From Cunninghamia lanceolata (Eukaryota; Streptophyta; Pinopsida; Cupressales; Cupressaceae), in contig BSBN01000047.1 of assembly GCA_027924645.1 (NCBI GenBank), forward strand, positions 434,001 to 498,000: a stretch of DNA of 64,000 nt, in the 5' to 3' direction. The notes beneath the pieces were generated by a model, which was not told the origin of the DNA, ran no database searches, and saw only the letters and a program-made list of their open reading frames with translations. Below are positions 47,765 to 60,449 of the stretch, one piece after another; position 1 is the first letter of the stretch, and each line of letters begins with the position of its first letter. Made by a program: the position numbers and the translations under genes.

Positions 47765-49075
47765 TTTGTCTAAGAAGTGGGAATTATGTCAACCTATATT
47801 GTGAAAAAAGAAAGTCATGAAATTAGCATTAGGTCTTTAATTGTCCATTTAGTCTTGTACACAATGTCAAAAATCATATTTCAAAGTTCATAATTAGTGG
47901 AATTAGTTTTAAGTGACGGGAGTGGGCTGCTGTGAGAAATAAGACAATATGGACTAGGTTGATAGTTGGTATGCATGTGACTTGTATGCATTTTAAATAG
48001 CACTAAATGAAAGATTTAGCCTTTTTCATAAAGGCATAGCTTGTATTGTAGACAATCATGCTTAACTTGATTCAAATAGTGTCACGTTGCAACGTCATAG
48101 CGTTGCTTGATATTGACAAAGATGTTACTTATTGCCTACCCAAACATGTTTTGTCTTTTCCTTTCCTTCTCTCTTAGCATTTGTAATGGCACCATTAAAT
48201 TGAGTAATTTAGCAATTACTTGGGAAGGATCTATGAAACTTTCTTATTATATGACTGGATTTCTTTCGAGGAATGAAATTTTTTTTCACTTGGCTCAATA
48301 AAGTTGGAAGTGTGCCTATTCATCTAAATGTGCATTGAGATGTACTTTTTAGGTCTTTTGAATTTTTTGACCAAGGAGATGGTATTTGTTGAAGAATAGT
48401 ATGATTTTTCTTTATGTGGTCACATTCAATGCCCATTCACTAGCATGTTGACAATTAGATTTTAGTGCTTTCTTTGCTGTATGATTTGAATGTTCTTGTA
48501 GTCTTATAGCAATTGGGATGAGTAGGAAAGAGTAAATTTCAATCTTTGTTGGCACCTGAATTGTTCCTAGGATTTGTTGGCACAGTAGGTCTGATATTTG
48601 GATGTATCAGACTGTGGACAACAGAAACAAGGAAGATTTGATGTGTTAGAGCCTACTTTTTATTTGTTTGTCATGAGAAATGATAGGTGGATGGAGAGAG
48701 AGGTCCTACAGACCATGAACCATAGGTCTTGAACATCTTTGAAGGGTTGACACAAGTTATGGCATGACTATCCCAAGAGGTCTAATTGCACAGTCTTAGG
48801 GTGTAAGAATTGAAAGCCCATGAATTGTTGCATTGTTGAGTCATCACATAGGAGTTGTTATGATCATTTAAACACCAAGTCAAGCCTGCCCCATGACAAG
48901 TACATTGTCCCAAGTTCTATTGGTTCAAGAGTCTAAAAAAGTTCAATGTTACGGTCCTATAGAGGTACACCTAGGAGCATAAATGAAGACGGTGTAAGAA
49001 CACTTTGTCATTTTGTGTTGTTGTCCTAAAGAAGGTCCTTCCTCTGCATCAAGATCCCACTTCTGTACAGGTAGA
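47765..49075. other. Spacer between PPR fragments, no gene
   Basis: No PPR motif or other domain was recognised here. It could be an insertion that split one PPR gene, but no terminal repeats were found. Confidence 0.4.
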
Positions 49076-49077
49076 GA

Positions 49078-49690
49078 GGATGCAGTGTGGAATTTGTCTT
49101 TACACCCACTAATTTCTTTTTCTTGAAAGTTTCTAAATCCTTATCAACAAAACTATTTTGTGCATATCCTACAATCATGGCATTCCATGAGATTCCATTT
49201 CTTTAAGGAATCATGTCAAACTATCCACTTGCCTTCTCTATGCTTACACATTTTGTATACATGTCTCCTACAATAGTTGCAACTACAACATCTTACAAAA
49301 TTCCCATATCCTTTTATGATTTGATGGATGTCCATGTACTGTGTTCCAAAGATCTTAGTTTGGCACTAGCAGAGAGGATGTAGTCAAAGGTTGTGGATTT
49401 TAACTTTACACCCACCAATTGGTTTTGCTAGGAAAGTTTCTAAAGTATTATTTGCATATCCTGCAACCATACCATTCCATAAGACCACATTTCTTTGAGG
49501 CATCATGTCAAACAATTCACTCACCTTGTCTATGCTTCCGCATTTTGCATACATGTCTTCTAGGACAATTGCAACTACAACATTTTTCAAAATTCCAATA
49601 GACCACATTTTTTTGAGGCAACATTCAATGCAACTACAACATTTGATAAAATTCCCATATGCATTTTGTAAGAATACATGAGATACCATA
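49078..49690 (-). pseudogene. PPR protein pseudogene, fragment 2
   Basis: Minus strand: LEDMYAKCGSIDKVSELFD and MMPQRNVVLWNGMVAGYA, then a second more damaged motif near 49140-49290 (SWNAMIVGYAQNSFVDKDLE). Same PPR class and orientation as fragment 1, probably from the same ancestral gene or a tandem duplicate. Confidence 0.82.
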
Positions 49691-49694
49691 TATT

Positions 49695-51089
49695 TCTATA
49701 TGATTACCCTAATTAGTAAGAATCAATAAGAAAGAAGCATAATGGCAATAATTAGCATTCAAGGATTTCTAATGAAGACCCAGGGTTTGGGTGCCAATGG
49801 TAACTCACCAAACCCTCATATCAATCTTTATTTGAAGATATTTTATGATTTAGACTAATACAGATGCTTGGGTATCTCATGATCATATTGAGATCTAATC
49901 ATTGCTTTGTTTCTTGTAGGGTTTGTTTCCATGCTTCTAATCATAATAATCAAGGTTATGGGACAACAAGGTTATGGAATAGCTCTTGTCATGTCATATG
50001 AGGAGATCATGGCCACAATAACATCAAGATGTAGTGAATTTCAACAACAAATTTCCATCTGTCTAAACCCTACCATGATCAAAGTTGAATCATAAATAGG
50101 ACAAAAATCATTAAAAGATATGATAGACCAAAAAACTATCCCAAAAAGCACTCAAATTCCTTAAATTGATAACATCAAGATCATGAGAAAACTCTCCTAA
50201 TTCTTGCTTATGTTCATGTGTGAGCATTTCCTAGGCTAGGGCAGTATCATGGAGGTATCTAAAATACTTTTGAACTCATCCAAATGCACAAATATCATAC
50301 ACCTCCCCTTGTGGTGAAAGACTAGCTTGATTTATACCCATTTTCTCAACCAAATCAGCAACTTGTTTTTCATGTTCATGTGGCTGTTGTAGGTTTGATA
50401 AAAAGTCATTTTTATGATGCCCAGGTTGTCCTATACATGCATAGGGTTTGTAACTTCTAAAAAATCATTATGTAGTTCATTTTCTTGACCCATGAAAAAA
50501 GTTATAACCACAGTCCCAAAGTCTAGAGGAAGACATGTGAAGACAAAAATCATGACTTGAATGAATCCCTTTGCGAGTAGATTCAAATGAGGCATGGGTA
50601 ATTAATTAAACCCTAACTATGAAGAATATCATTATGAATAAAAGAGGGATGTGGATCTGGGAGGTCATCAAGATGTTGTCTTAGTAAGGATAATCTGGTG
50701 TAGGAGCACCCTCTTGGTCAAAATGTTCAAACTTTGGGTTTTGTCTTATTTTGTGTTGTTTCATGTGAATAAGGCCATTTTGGGCCATGGATGATCATTT
50801 GGAGTCATTGTGGAAAGTTTGGAGTCAATTGGTTAAAAGATGTAAAAGTTGCTATTTGTTGTCAATGTTGTCAATGACAACTTCTCTATGTAATGAACCA
50901 ATTTGAAAAGTTGTTTCAAAAGTTAGTTGGGGTCGGTTGAATGGTGATATGTGTTGTAGTGGCCAAAAGAGTATCTCAAACTGGTCTCACACATGCTATC
51001 ATCAAGATGCCAATCATAATCATTACACTTTGTAGGTATTTATGTGATCATGTTATCATGTTACAATAAAGAATTACCAACAGCCATAG
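49695..51089. other. Intergenic, no gene seen
   Basis: AT-rich DNA with short unconvincing frames. It ends at the GATAG target site of the gag-only element. Confidence 0.5.
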
Positions 51090-51094
51090 GATAG

Positions 51095-53544
51095 TGTTGG
51101 TTGCCCCTTAGTTGTTGTCCATTGATGACAAACACACAACTTGGTACCACTTGGCATAGTGATTGGTGACTGTTGGCATTGGCATTTGTTGGCAATGATG
51201 TCAAACAATACAGTTGGTAATAGTTACACATGGTATTGATATGGTAAGTGTCTTATTGTGACATGATGGTTTTCATGATTGTGACAGTTGATCTGAACAG
51301 CGGGTTTAATATGATAGTGGTTATCTTGATATATCTTCATGTTGGCATATGGTTTATCTCATGTGATTTTGTGACAGTTTTATTTTTCATGCATATTGAT
51401 CTATGAGGTTCATAATGATTACCTTGACATACACAGTGTAGCATTTGACAGTTACATTAGTATATGGCTTATGTCATTATGACATTATGTTGATTGGCAT
51501 ATATGATGTTGGCATACATGGTTGTGTTATTTGACCTTGGCATAGTATGATATTTTATCTTATTTCATCATGCTTAAGAACAATGCATAAAGTGTCAAGT
51601 TATTTATTCATGTGAAGGTCAACATAAGCCTAGCATTTTTCTCAAGGTGGCACAAAATGATATTCCCCTAGAAAATATTTATGAGAACACATTTGATAAA
51701 GGTGGCAGATAAAATAAATTACTTTGCATCAAGCATATGCTTAAGGTAATTGGACTCTCCAAAGTGTCTAACCTGTTGAAAAGGTTTCGGCAGAGATAAA
51801 TAGGTTATATTATGTTATAATATTGAGCCCTTTTTAGGGCAAACCGAGACAATCGGTTAAGAGGATCAAAAGGCTTGTAAAGTTTCTTTTGAGAAGTTTA
51901 TTTCATCATTTCTTTTCATGGAAATGCATCTCTGCTAGGTTTTGATCTACAATCATGAGGAGTTTTAGTTTGATGGCTCGAATGTTGACTTGGTGAAGTG
52001 ACAGAGCTGAAAAGGGAAGTTATGGATTATGACTATTGGAAACAAACTACAAATCATGATTTCTTTAGGTGCATTTGTTCCTTCTCATTGTTTTAAACTT
52101 GAAGGTCATTCTGTTGTGTTTTTCTTGCTTGGCTTGTATATTTTTCAATACCCACAAAATGTGTTAGGGTCTGTGTTAAAGTTGTCAAGAAAGAAATTTT
52201 GTTTATCACAAGAGACTTATGGGGAACTCAGTTTGGGGTTTTATAACATTGCTTTCAAAAATACTTTTTTTGTCATTACCCATTTTGAATTTGTTGAGGG
52301 CTCAGTTTAATGTGATGTCGTAACACCTGTGGTAATACAAATTTGGTTACATCTATTGTAATATGGTTTCAGTTATATTTGTGCATTGAGGAAAGAATTC
52401 TAAATTGTGGTTCAGTTTGATCTAATGCTCTCTTAAATAGCCAGTTTATATTAATTTTGGTTCTGTCAGAACAATGATTTGGTGACTCAATGATTTCTTT
52501 TATGGATAGTATTAAGGGGTTTGGGTGATCACCTAACTATTGTTAAGTGTTGCAACTTGAGTTGAACAATTAATCATGGTTATGTGGTGCACAAATGATA
52601 ATAACATTTTGAGGCAGCAGTGACACATTGTTTACTTTTTTTCTTAGTCACATGACAGTTATGGATTACATGTCAGTTATAACTGGAAGGGTTAGTTTGA
52701 CCCTAAACTATGGTTTAATATTCAGTTATTACCTGAAACAGTTTTCTGGAAATGGTTATCTCTTCAAACTATTTCATGAGAAGAGGAAGACATTATGAAA
52801 TGTATAAAAAGGGTTTTGAACTGTTGTGTATACACCTATTGTAATGTTGAGGATAGACGACCAAGTGCATTATAAAGATGTTAGATCAAAGTTGTTGTAC
52901 TAGACAAAGAGAAACAGAGTAACCCTCTATATTAAAGTATATTATTCATTGTATGGATTGAAATATGCCAATGAGGCACAAACAGCTAGTGAGGCAGGAC
53001 AAAAAGCGCCCAATGAGGCAAAGTTGTATAAAGCCAGTGATGCAATAAAAATTGTCAGTGAGACAAAAGAAGTCAATGAGACTGTATGATTGGGATTTTG
53101 ATATTAAGCCAGTGAGGCATCTTTCCTGACTAGTTTTTATTCCCCAAGAGGGTTTTCCACTTATGCAATTTTTCTGTGTTATGGTCTCTTTGTGTGTGAT
53201 CCATTGATGTCTTGTGTCTAAACTTTCCATTACATTCATTGTTTAATGTTTCATAATTTAACTGCTGCATATGTGACATGATGCTCATTATGGGTCAGTA
53301 CAAATGCATAATATATCCAATAAAGAAATAAAACTGCCCTACTATTTGTCATAGTTCATCAATAGTTGTTTTGTTCATTCATGTTGATCTGTCAATGCAT
53401 TACAGTTCATAAATGAATGTTTTGCTTTTATCATACAAGGGTTGAAGTTTATGGTTGGTAAAGTTTATTAATTGTTGCCAAAAATAGGTCTATTTTATGA
53501 GACACTGATTCACCCCCCCTCTCAGTGTCTCTCATACTCTAACA
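51095..53544 (+). repeat. Gag-only element 5' LTR
   Basis: 2450 bp. TATA box TATAAAAA at 52803-52810. A cluster of short NAGTGAGGCA / CAATGAGGCA words lies at 52965-53120, downstream of the probable transcript start. Confidence 0.95.
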
Positions 53545-53546
53545 AG

Positions 53547-53558
53547 TGGTATCAAAGC
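53547..53558 (+). other. Gag-only element primer-binding site
   Basis: TGGTATCAAAGC, one base different from the initiator-tRNA site TGGTATCAGAGC of the copia element at 29266. Confidence 0.9.
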
Positions 53559-53612
53559 TAGACCCTTGCAAGAAGTCTAACCAACTTAAGGGTTCCTAGC
53601 AAGTGGAGTACA

Positions 53613-54959
53613 ATGGGTAAAAAGAATAGAAATAAGGCCTCAAATAGAGAAAAGAAAAATGCTAATCAAAAAGTTGAAAAGCAAGCCTCAGTTAAGTCCA
53701 GCAATGAGTTGTTGCATGAGTCAACCATGAATGTAGATACAAAATGTCATAAAGAAATCAGTCCTAAAGTTAAGAGTCTTGACAATGTGAATGTTAGTAG
53801 ACAAGAACTTGATGATTTTGTAGTTGAAATTGATGATGCAGAAGGAGATTTCTTTGTAGACAAAGATGGACAGGAGTTCGATGAAAATGATTATGAAGTT
53901 GATCTTGAAGGAGAGCTTTTATGTGCTCTAGAAATGAACAAGTATCTTGAAAAAGAGAACCAGGAATTAAAGGTTCAACTTCAACAAGAGAAGGATTCTA
54001 AGAGTAAGGTACTCTCTGATTTTGCTAAAGTTTCTTTAGAACTTAAAGAGGCAAAGATACAAATTGAAGAGACAAACAAATTTTTCATTAGTCTAAAAAC
54101 AAAATTTGAAGAAGTTAAAAGAATAGTTGACCTCACAAAATCTGATCTTGAAGTAAAAAGAATAGAATGTCTGAAGTTAGAGAAAGAAATAGTCTCTTTA
54201 AGAAAGGATTTGGAAAAAGCTTCTTCAAAGATGCATAAGAATATTCAATTTGAAAAGAGTATTGACTGCCTGAATGATATGTTGAGTAAGCAAAGATATT
54301 ACAGAGACACTATTGGCTTGGGTTATGAAAAAGGAGAATGTTCCAAGTCAAGAGATGCTCCTAGGAAGAAGATAGACCTGAATACTTACTCTACTACCCC
54401 TAAGAATGAAGCCAAGAAGGAAGAAAAAGATAAAGTCGGTGATAGAAGCAGTACAAATAGGCACTCAAGACCTTCATCTACCAGGCAATATTATTCTATC
54501 AAGTATAACTATTCTCAGTTTCATGGTTATTGCTATACATGTAATGTTTATGGTTATAGGGCCAAAGATTGTAAAAGAAATGGTTTTGGGTGGAATAAAG
54601 AGAAAAGTTCTTATGGTTGGTCAAATCAGAATTACAATAATGTTTGTTATATCTGCAATAAAGTTGGCCATTTTGTAAGAAACTGTTGGATGCATGCAAG
54701 GTATGACTCTAGAAGAAACTATTCTCCTCTTGATCAAAACTATAATATGTTGTGTTATAGATGCAATAGTTTTAGGCATAAAGCTCAATGGTGTAAAAGA
54801 AGGATAAAACCAACTGGTGGTTATATGTTTAAGCAAAAGCAAGTGAATGCCTTGGGCAAGGAAAATAAATATCCTATACTAGTTTGGAGAAGAAAACAAC
54901 CAAGAGATGAAAAAACAAAACCCATGCATGTTACACAAAAGACATTATCCTTCACATGA
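53613..54959 (+). CDS. Retroelement Gag with coiled coil and zinc knuckles
   Basis: 448 codons, uninterrupted, ATG 53613 to TGA 54957-54959; this is the first ATG after the primer site. The N-terminus is Lys/Asn-rich (MGKKNRNKASNREKKN), followed by an acidic stretch (about residues 65-105), a long coiled coil (about 105-215: MNKYLEKENQELKVQLQQEK and onward), and a copia-like GLGYEKGECSKS. Three knuckle motifs follow: CYTCNVYGYRAKDC (His replaced by Tyr), CYICNKVGHFVRNC and CYRCNSFRHKAQWC. It should assemble particles and bind element RNA. It lacks the UBN2-type capsid part seen in the copia gag at 29323. Confidence 0.92.
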   Translation: MGKKNRNKASNREKKNANQKVEKQASVKSSNELLHESTMNVDTKCHKEISPKVKSLDNVNVSRQELDDFVVEIDDAEGDFFVDKDGQEFDENDYEVDLEGELLCALEMNKYLEKENQELKVQLQQEKDSKSKVLSDFAKVSLELKEAKIQIEETNKFFISLKTKFEEVKRIVDLTKSDLEVKRIECLKLEKEIVSLRKDLEKASSKMHKNIQFEKSIDCLNDMLSKQRYYRDTIGLGYEKGECSKSRDAPRKKIDLNTYSTTPKNEAKKEEKDKVGDRSSTNRHSRPSSTRQYYSIKYNYSQFHGYCYTCNVYGYRAKDCKRNGFGWNKEKSSYGWSNQNYNNVCYICNKVGHFVRNCWMHARYDSRRNYSPLDQNYNMLCYRCNSFRHKAQWCKRRIKPTGGYMFKQKQVNALGKENKYPILVWRRKQPRDEKTKPMHVTQKTLSFT

Positions 54960-56219
54960 GAACTGACTTAAAATCAGGGGGAGATGCTTATTGTTTTATC
55001 TCTCATCCCCAAGAAGATAATAGCATGTATTGTTAGAGACATTTAATGTATTGAAGTGGCAGGGCAATGACAATGTTGTCCCTAATTGCTTTCTCTATTC
55101 TAGATTGAAATGATTTGTGTAGTGTCTCTTGAAGTCAACTTTTTGCAATAACAAGGACATTAGTATAATGGTTGCACAATTTTTGGAGACAACAGACCTT
55201 TCTTTCTCTGGTAGATTATATTTATTGTATATCTCTGATACAAACCTTTTTGTGGTTATCTTGCAGTGCTAAAATGGTCATATGTAGTGTTCTTAACATC
55301 TCTGTTTGTTTTTTATAGTGCTAAATTGGTAATTGTAGTGGACAATTGCAGTGGTACAGTAATAGTACCTTGGTGAGTGGAATGTTTGATTACTCTATGA
55401 CTATAATTTCATGCATTGACACAGTGTTATATCACAGTGAACAAATAGTGACATTTCCAATTGTAGTAATGGAATTTATCTTCAGTGAGTCTTATTCAAG
55501 TGCTTTGCTCATGGTTGATGTCTTTCTATGGAGCTTATCTACAAGGGGAGCATTAAGAAATCATCTTTAGGGGGAGCTTTCCATGAATATTCTCTACCTC
55601 CATTTCAAATTGGCATTATTGGCATTACTTCAGTGATACTATGATGTATTTTGATTCTCTTGTAGCATTTCAGTTGGTATTATAGGGATATTTCATTTTG
55701 GTACATTCTAGTGTTATACATTGTATTCATCAGTGACAGGGTTGTTTTCAATGACAATGACATTTTTACGAGTAGCATGGCAGTTCATGTGCACAATCCA
55801 GTGTCATTTTTAGTTGTTGGACTCAGGGGGAGTTTCTTGCATATTTCTAATCCCTGCTAGTTTTCAGTATCTTATGATAGTTGGCATGGTTTGTGATTGA
55901 TGATTGACATTATTTGTGATAGTTTCCTCAGTTGTTGTCTATCTTTGCTACATGCTCTTCATGCTACTGATATTTCATTATAGTGCTGACATCTCATTTT
56001 TGTTTCAGATGTTCTGGATACTTCTCAATCATGGGACAACCTTGGTATGTTTGGTATGTTTTATATTTTCTAATTCTATTTCTCATTTTAAGCATTTGTT
56101 GATCTCTGATTTATGTTATCTCTTGGAGGCATTAGCACATTTTTCTTTCTTCCTTTGTCTTGATGACAAAAAAGGAGGAGAGAAGTTGTGTTTTTGCCAT
56201 CATGGACAAAGGGGGAGTT
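54960..56219 (+). other. Non-coding tail with PPT-like motifs
   Basis: 1.26 kb between gag and the 3' LTR with no pol remnant. GGGGGAG-type motifs occur near 54975, 55570 and 55828, related ones near 55544 and 56173, and the true polypurine tract AAAGGGGGAGTT is at 56208-56219. Confidence 0.8.
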
Positions 56220-58654
56220 TGTTGGTTGCCCCTCAATTGTTGTCCATTGATGACAAACACACAACTTGGTACCACTTGGCATAGTGACTGGTAACTATTG
56301 GCATTGGCATTTGTTGGCAATGATGTCAAACAATACAGTTGGTAACAGTGACACATGGTATTGATATGGTAAGTGTCTTATGGTGACATGATGGTTTTCA
56401 TGACTATGAAAGTTGATCTGAACAGTGGATTTCATATGATAGTGGTTATCTTGATATATCTTCATGGTGGCATATGGTTTATCTCATGCGATTTTGTGGC
56501 AGTTTACTTTTTCATGCATATTGATCTATGAGGTTCATAATGATTACCTTGACATACACAGTGTAGTGTTTGACAGTGACATTGGTATATGGCTTATGTC
56601 ATTATGACATTATGTTTATTGGCATATATGATGTTGGCATACATGGTTGTGTTATTTGACCTTGGCATAGTATGATATGTTATCTTATTTCATCATGCTT
56701 AAGAACAATGCATAAAGTGTGAAGTTATTTGTTCATGTGAAGGTCAACATAAGCCTAGCATTTTTCTCAAGGTGGCACAGAATGATATTCCCCTAGCAAA
56801 TATTTATGAGAACACATTTGATAAAGGTGGTAGATAAAATAAATTACTTTGCATCAGGCATATACTTAAGCTAATTTGACTCTCCAAAGTGTCTAACCTG
56901 TTGAAAAGGTTTCGGCAGAGATAAACGGGTTATATTGTGTTATAATATTGAGCCCTCTTTAGGGCAAACTGAGAGAGCTGGTTAAGAGGATCAAAAGGCT
57001 TGTAAAGTTTGTTTTGAGCAGTTTATTTCATCATTTCTTTTGATGGCAACGCATCTCTGCTAGGGCTTGATCTGCAATCATGAGGAGTTTCATTTTGATG
57101 GCTCGAATGTTGACTTGGTGAAGTGACAGAGCTGAAAAGGGAAGTTGTGGACTATGATTATTGGAAACAAACTGCAAAATCATGATTTCTTTAGGTGCAT
57201 TTGTTCCTTCTCATTGTTTTAAACTTGAAGGTCGTTCTATTGTGTTTTTCTTGCTTGGCTTGTATATTTTTCAATACCCACAAAATGCGTTAGGGTCTAT
57301 GTTAAAGTTGTCAAGAAAGAAATTTTGTTTATCACAAGAGACTTATGGGGAACTCAATTTGGAGTTTTATAACATTGCTTTCAAAAATACTTTTTCTATC
57401 ATACCCATTTTGAATTGGTTGAGGGCTCAGTTTATTGTGATGTCGTAACACCTGTGGTAATACAGATTTGGTTACATCTGTTGTAATATGGTTTTAGTTA
57501 TATTTGTGCATTGAGGAAAGAATTCTAAATTGTGGTTCAGTTTGATCTAATTCTCTCTTAAACAACCGGTTTATATTAATTTTGGTTCTGTCAGAACAAT
57601 GATTCGGTGACTCAATGATTTCTTTTATGCACAGTATTAAGGGGTTTTGGTGATCACCTAACTATTGGTAAGTGTTGCAACTTGAGTTGAACACTTAATC
57701 ATGGTTATGTGGTGGACAAATGATAATAACATTTTGAGGCAGCAGTGACACATTGTTTACTTCTTTTCTTGGTCACATGATAGCTATGGATTACATGTTA
57801 GTTATAACTGGAAGGGTTAGTTTGACCCTAAATTGTGGCTTAATATTTAGTTATTACCTGAAACAGTTTTATGGAAACAGTTATCTCTTCAAACTATTTC
57901 ATGAGAAGAGGAAGACATTATGAAATGTATAAAAAGGGTTTTGAATAGGAATTGTAAAGTGTTGTGTATACACCTATTGTAATGTTGAGGATAGATGACC
58001 AAGTGCATTATCATTGATGTTAGATCAGAGTTGTACTAGACAAAGAGAAACAGAGTAACCCTCTGTATAAAATTGTATTATTCAATGTATGGATTGAAAT
58101 ATGCTAGTGAGGTACAAACAACCAGTGAGGTAGGATAAAAATCCAATGAGGCAATAAAAATTGTTAGTGAGACAAAAGAAGTCAGTGAGACTGTATGATT
58201 GGGATTTTGATATTAAGCCAGTGAGGCATCTTTCCTGAGTGGTTTTTATTCCCCAAGAGGGTTTTCCGCTCATGCAATTTTTATGTGTTATGGTCTCTTT
58301 GTGTGTGATCCATTGATGTCTTGTGTCTAAACTTTCCATTACATTCATTGTTAAGTGTTTCATAATTTAACTACTGCATATGTGACATGATGCTCATTAT
58401 GGATCAGTACAAATGCATAATATATCCAATAAAGAAATAAAACTACCCTACTGTTTGTCATAGTTCATCAATAGTTGTTTTGTTCATTCATGTTGATCTG
58501 TCAATGCATTACAGTTCATAAATGAATGTTTTGCTTTCATCATACAAGGGTCAGAGTTTATGGTTGGTAAAGTTTATTAACTGTTGCCAAAAACAAGTCT
58601 ATTTTATGAGACATTGATTCACCCCCCCTCTTATGAGTCTCTCGTACTCCAACA
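56220..58654 (+). repeat. Gag-only element 3' LTR
   Basis: 2435 bp, matching 51095-53544 end to end, with TATA box near 57928 and the GTGAGGC cluster at 58100-58215. Visible differences are mostly transitions (about five in the first 88 bp). Confidence 0.95.
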
Positions 58655-58659
58655 GATAG

Positions 58660-60385
58660 TCCCTAGATGACTGTCATTAACCCTCACAATTGTCATGAGA
58701 CATTTATCCAAGGCGAGCCCATTTAGCATCAGGGAATTAGCCAACACATCTCACAAGATGTTAAACTTTGTAGAAGGATTATCATGAAGGGAACTAGAAG
58801 GTAAGGGAAAGGGTTGTCATACCAAAATCACTGAGAATGATGGGACAATTATGCATATCTCTTCCATAATAGTTGAAAATGGACATCTTCATAACCATCC
58901 ATACTCTAATGGATTGGCAAGGCTGCCAATGAGTTGTGAAGCACACACACAAGTAAGGGTAGTGAGTATGGACCAATAAGGATATAATAAATCTCTCATT
59001 TGATGGTTTCCCACTATGCACATGATAACATTTTCTTCTAAACTCAGACCTACCTCAGTGATCTAAGTGATGTATGTGCAAGTATAGTGATAGGAAGAGG
59101 ATATTTTTATGGGGATGAGAGGATTCTAAACTTAGACCTACCTCAGTGACCTTGTCTATATGGGATTGCCAAAACAATGGCAATACTATGTATATTTTGC
59201 GCCCTCTTTTCCATTTTGAGTAAACAAGAAGTTAGTTTTTAGTACAGGAGATGGCTGCATATAGGGTATTTGGAAGAAAACTCAAGTAGATAATCATGTG
59301 CATAAGCTAAATTGCCATAAAGGCCACTATGAAGAAGGAGACAATCTGTTGTCATAACCAACACAAGTAGGATAATCATAAATAGGTACAAATACCTTGC
59401 TCAGGAGTGTTGTTGATCTTTGCAATGAGAATGAAGGTGAGGATGGGTGTTGCAAAAAGATATCCTAGACAAGTTCATCGCATGGAGACATAACTGTCAT
59501 ATTTAGATACAAATAAGACTGTCATAGCTATGAGGGAAATCATAACAGTCCTAACTATCTAAGACTATCACACCTAGTTCTAGAGACAACCATTATTGTT
59601 GATCACTTCATGCACATGATAATAACTTTATTCGTAAGGTTCTAAGAGGATTATTTTAGAGATTTTTCAATATAGACAAAAGGTAAAATTTTGAAGAAGA
59701 TTGACCAAGTGCTCATAAAGGATTGTCATGCCATAACTAATTTATTCAAAAGGATAGTCATATTCATGAAATCCGGATTGTGTTTGATTTCATTTGAGGT
59801 GGTGTGATGGAGTTTAATTATGTTCAATAAGTTTCACATATGACTATCCTAACACTGTAAACCATTGAAACACACATGAAGGAAATCTAAATTACTGAAA
59901 TACATAGTGTGCAATTCACAGAGTAGTCCTAGGGATATCCATCTAGGGTTATTGTGATTAGATAATTATGGAATGATGAAGCCACTATAACATGATGAAT
60001 TATATGAATCATGAAGACAATTATGGAGATCCATGGAGAAAACCAAGGAGGACAAGTAAGACACGAAATTTGTGAAGTTACCAATGGCAACAAATTTACC
60101 ACCTAGCTGTCCTTAACTAATCCATGATTGCAAATGGATGTATTTTCACTTCTATTGACTAAAAGTGACTTATTTATGATGAATATAATGCTCGGAATTG
60201 TTTCTTGCAGGAAAATGGACATTAGCTAGAGCTATCTTGGAAACATGAATATTTGGAGACATACCTAGGACTGTCATAAAAATCATTAAACTAATCTCTA
60301 TAATTTAGGGTATTAAAAGGTATATAGTCGATCAAGGTAACCACCATCATGTGCTAACAAAGGACAATTAGGAAATTTTGAAATA
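58660..60385. other. Intergenic with recurrent TGTCAT words
   Basis: Continuation of the DNA interrupted by the gag-only element. The word (G/A)TTGTCAT or ACTGTCAT recurs irregularly, often followed by A-rich DNA, suggesting a very degenerate repeat. No gene was recognised. Confidence 0.4.
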
Positions 60386-60449
60386 TTGTTGTGTCATGTG
60401 CATACAAATCATCATGAATATGTGCATAAGGAATGTCCTAGCCCAAGAC
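60386..60449 (+). repeat. Dispersed repeat, right copy
   Basis: Nearly identical to 213-277. It starts the second copy of the family that continues to the hairpin at 61432 and the telomere-like tract at 62090. Confidence 0.75.

Larger units (their letters stand above)
51090..58659 (+). mobile_element. Gag-only LTR retrotransposon (TR-GAG-like)
   Basis: Target duplication GATAG (51090-51094 and 58655-58659), LTRs of about 2.45 kb beginning TGTTGGTTGCC and ending CAACA or TAACA, primer site, one gag gene, long non-coding tail with repeated GGGGGAG motifs, and a polypurine tract at the 3' LTR. No protease, integrase, RT or RNase H is present in the 2.7-kb interior. This is the layout of terminal-repeat retrotransposons with a gag domain, which must borrow enzymes from an autonomous partner, probably a copia element given the primer site and gag style. 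Confidence 0.93.

Noticed and set aside
54406..54842. Overlapping frames within the retroelement gag
   Set aside because: Shadows of the 448-codon gag frame.
52029..57448. Similar frames of about 93 codons in both LTRs of the gag-only element (52029-52310 and 57161-57448)
   Set aside because: Shared only because LTRs are copies. The C-terminal ends differ by a frameshift and no domain is visible.
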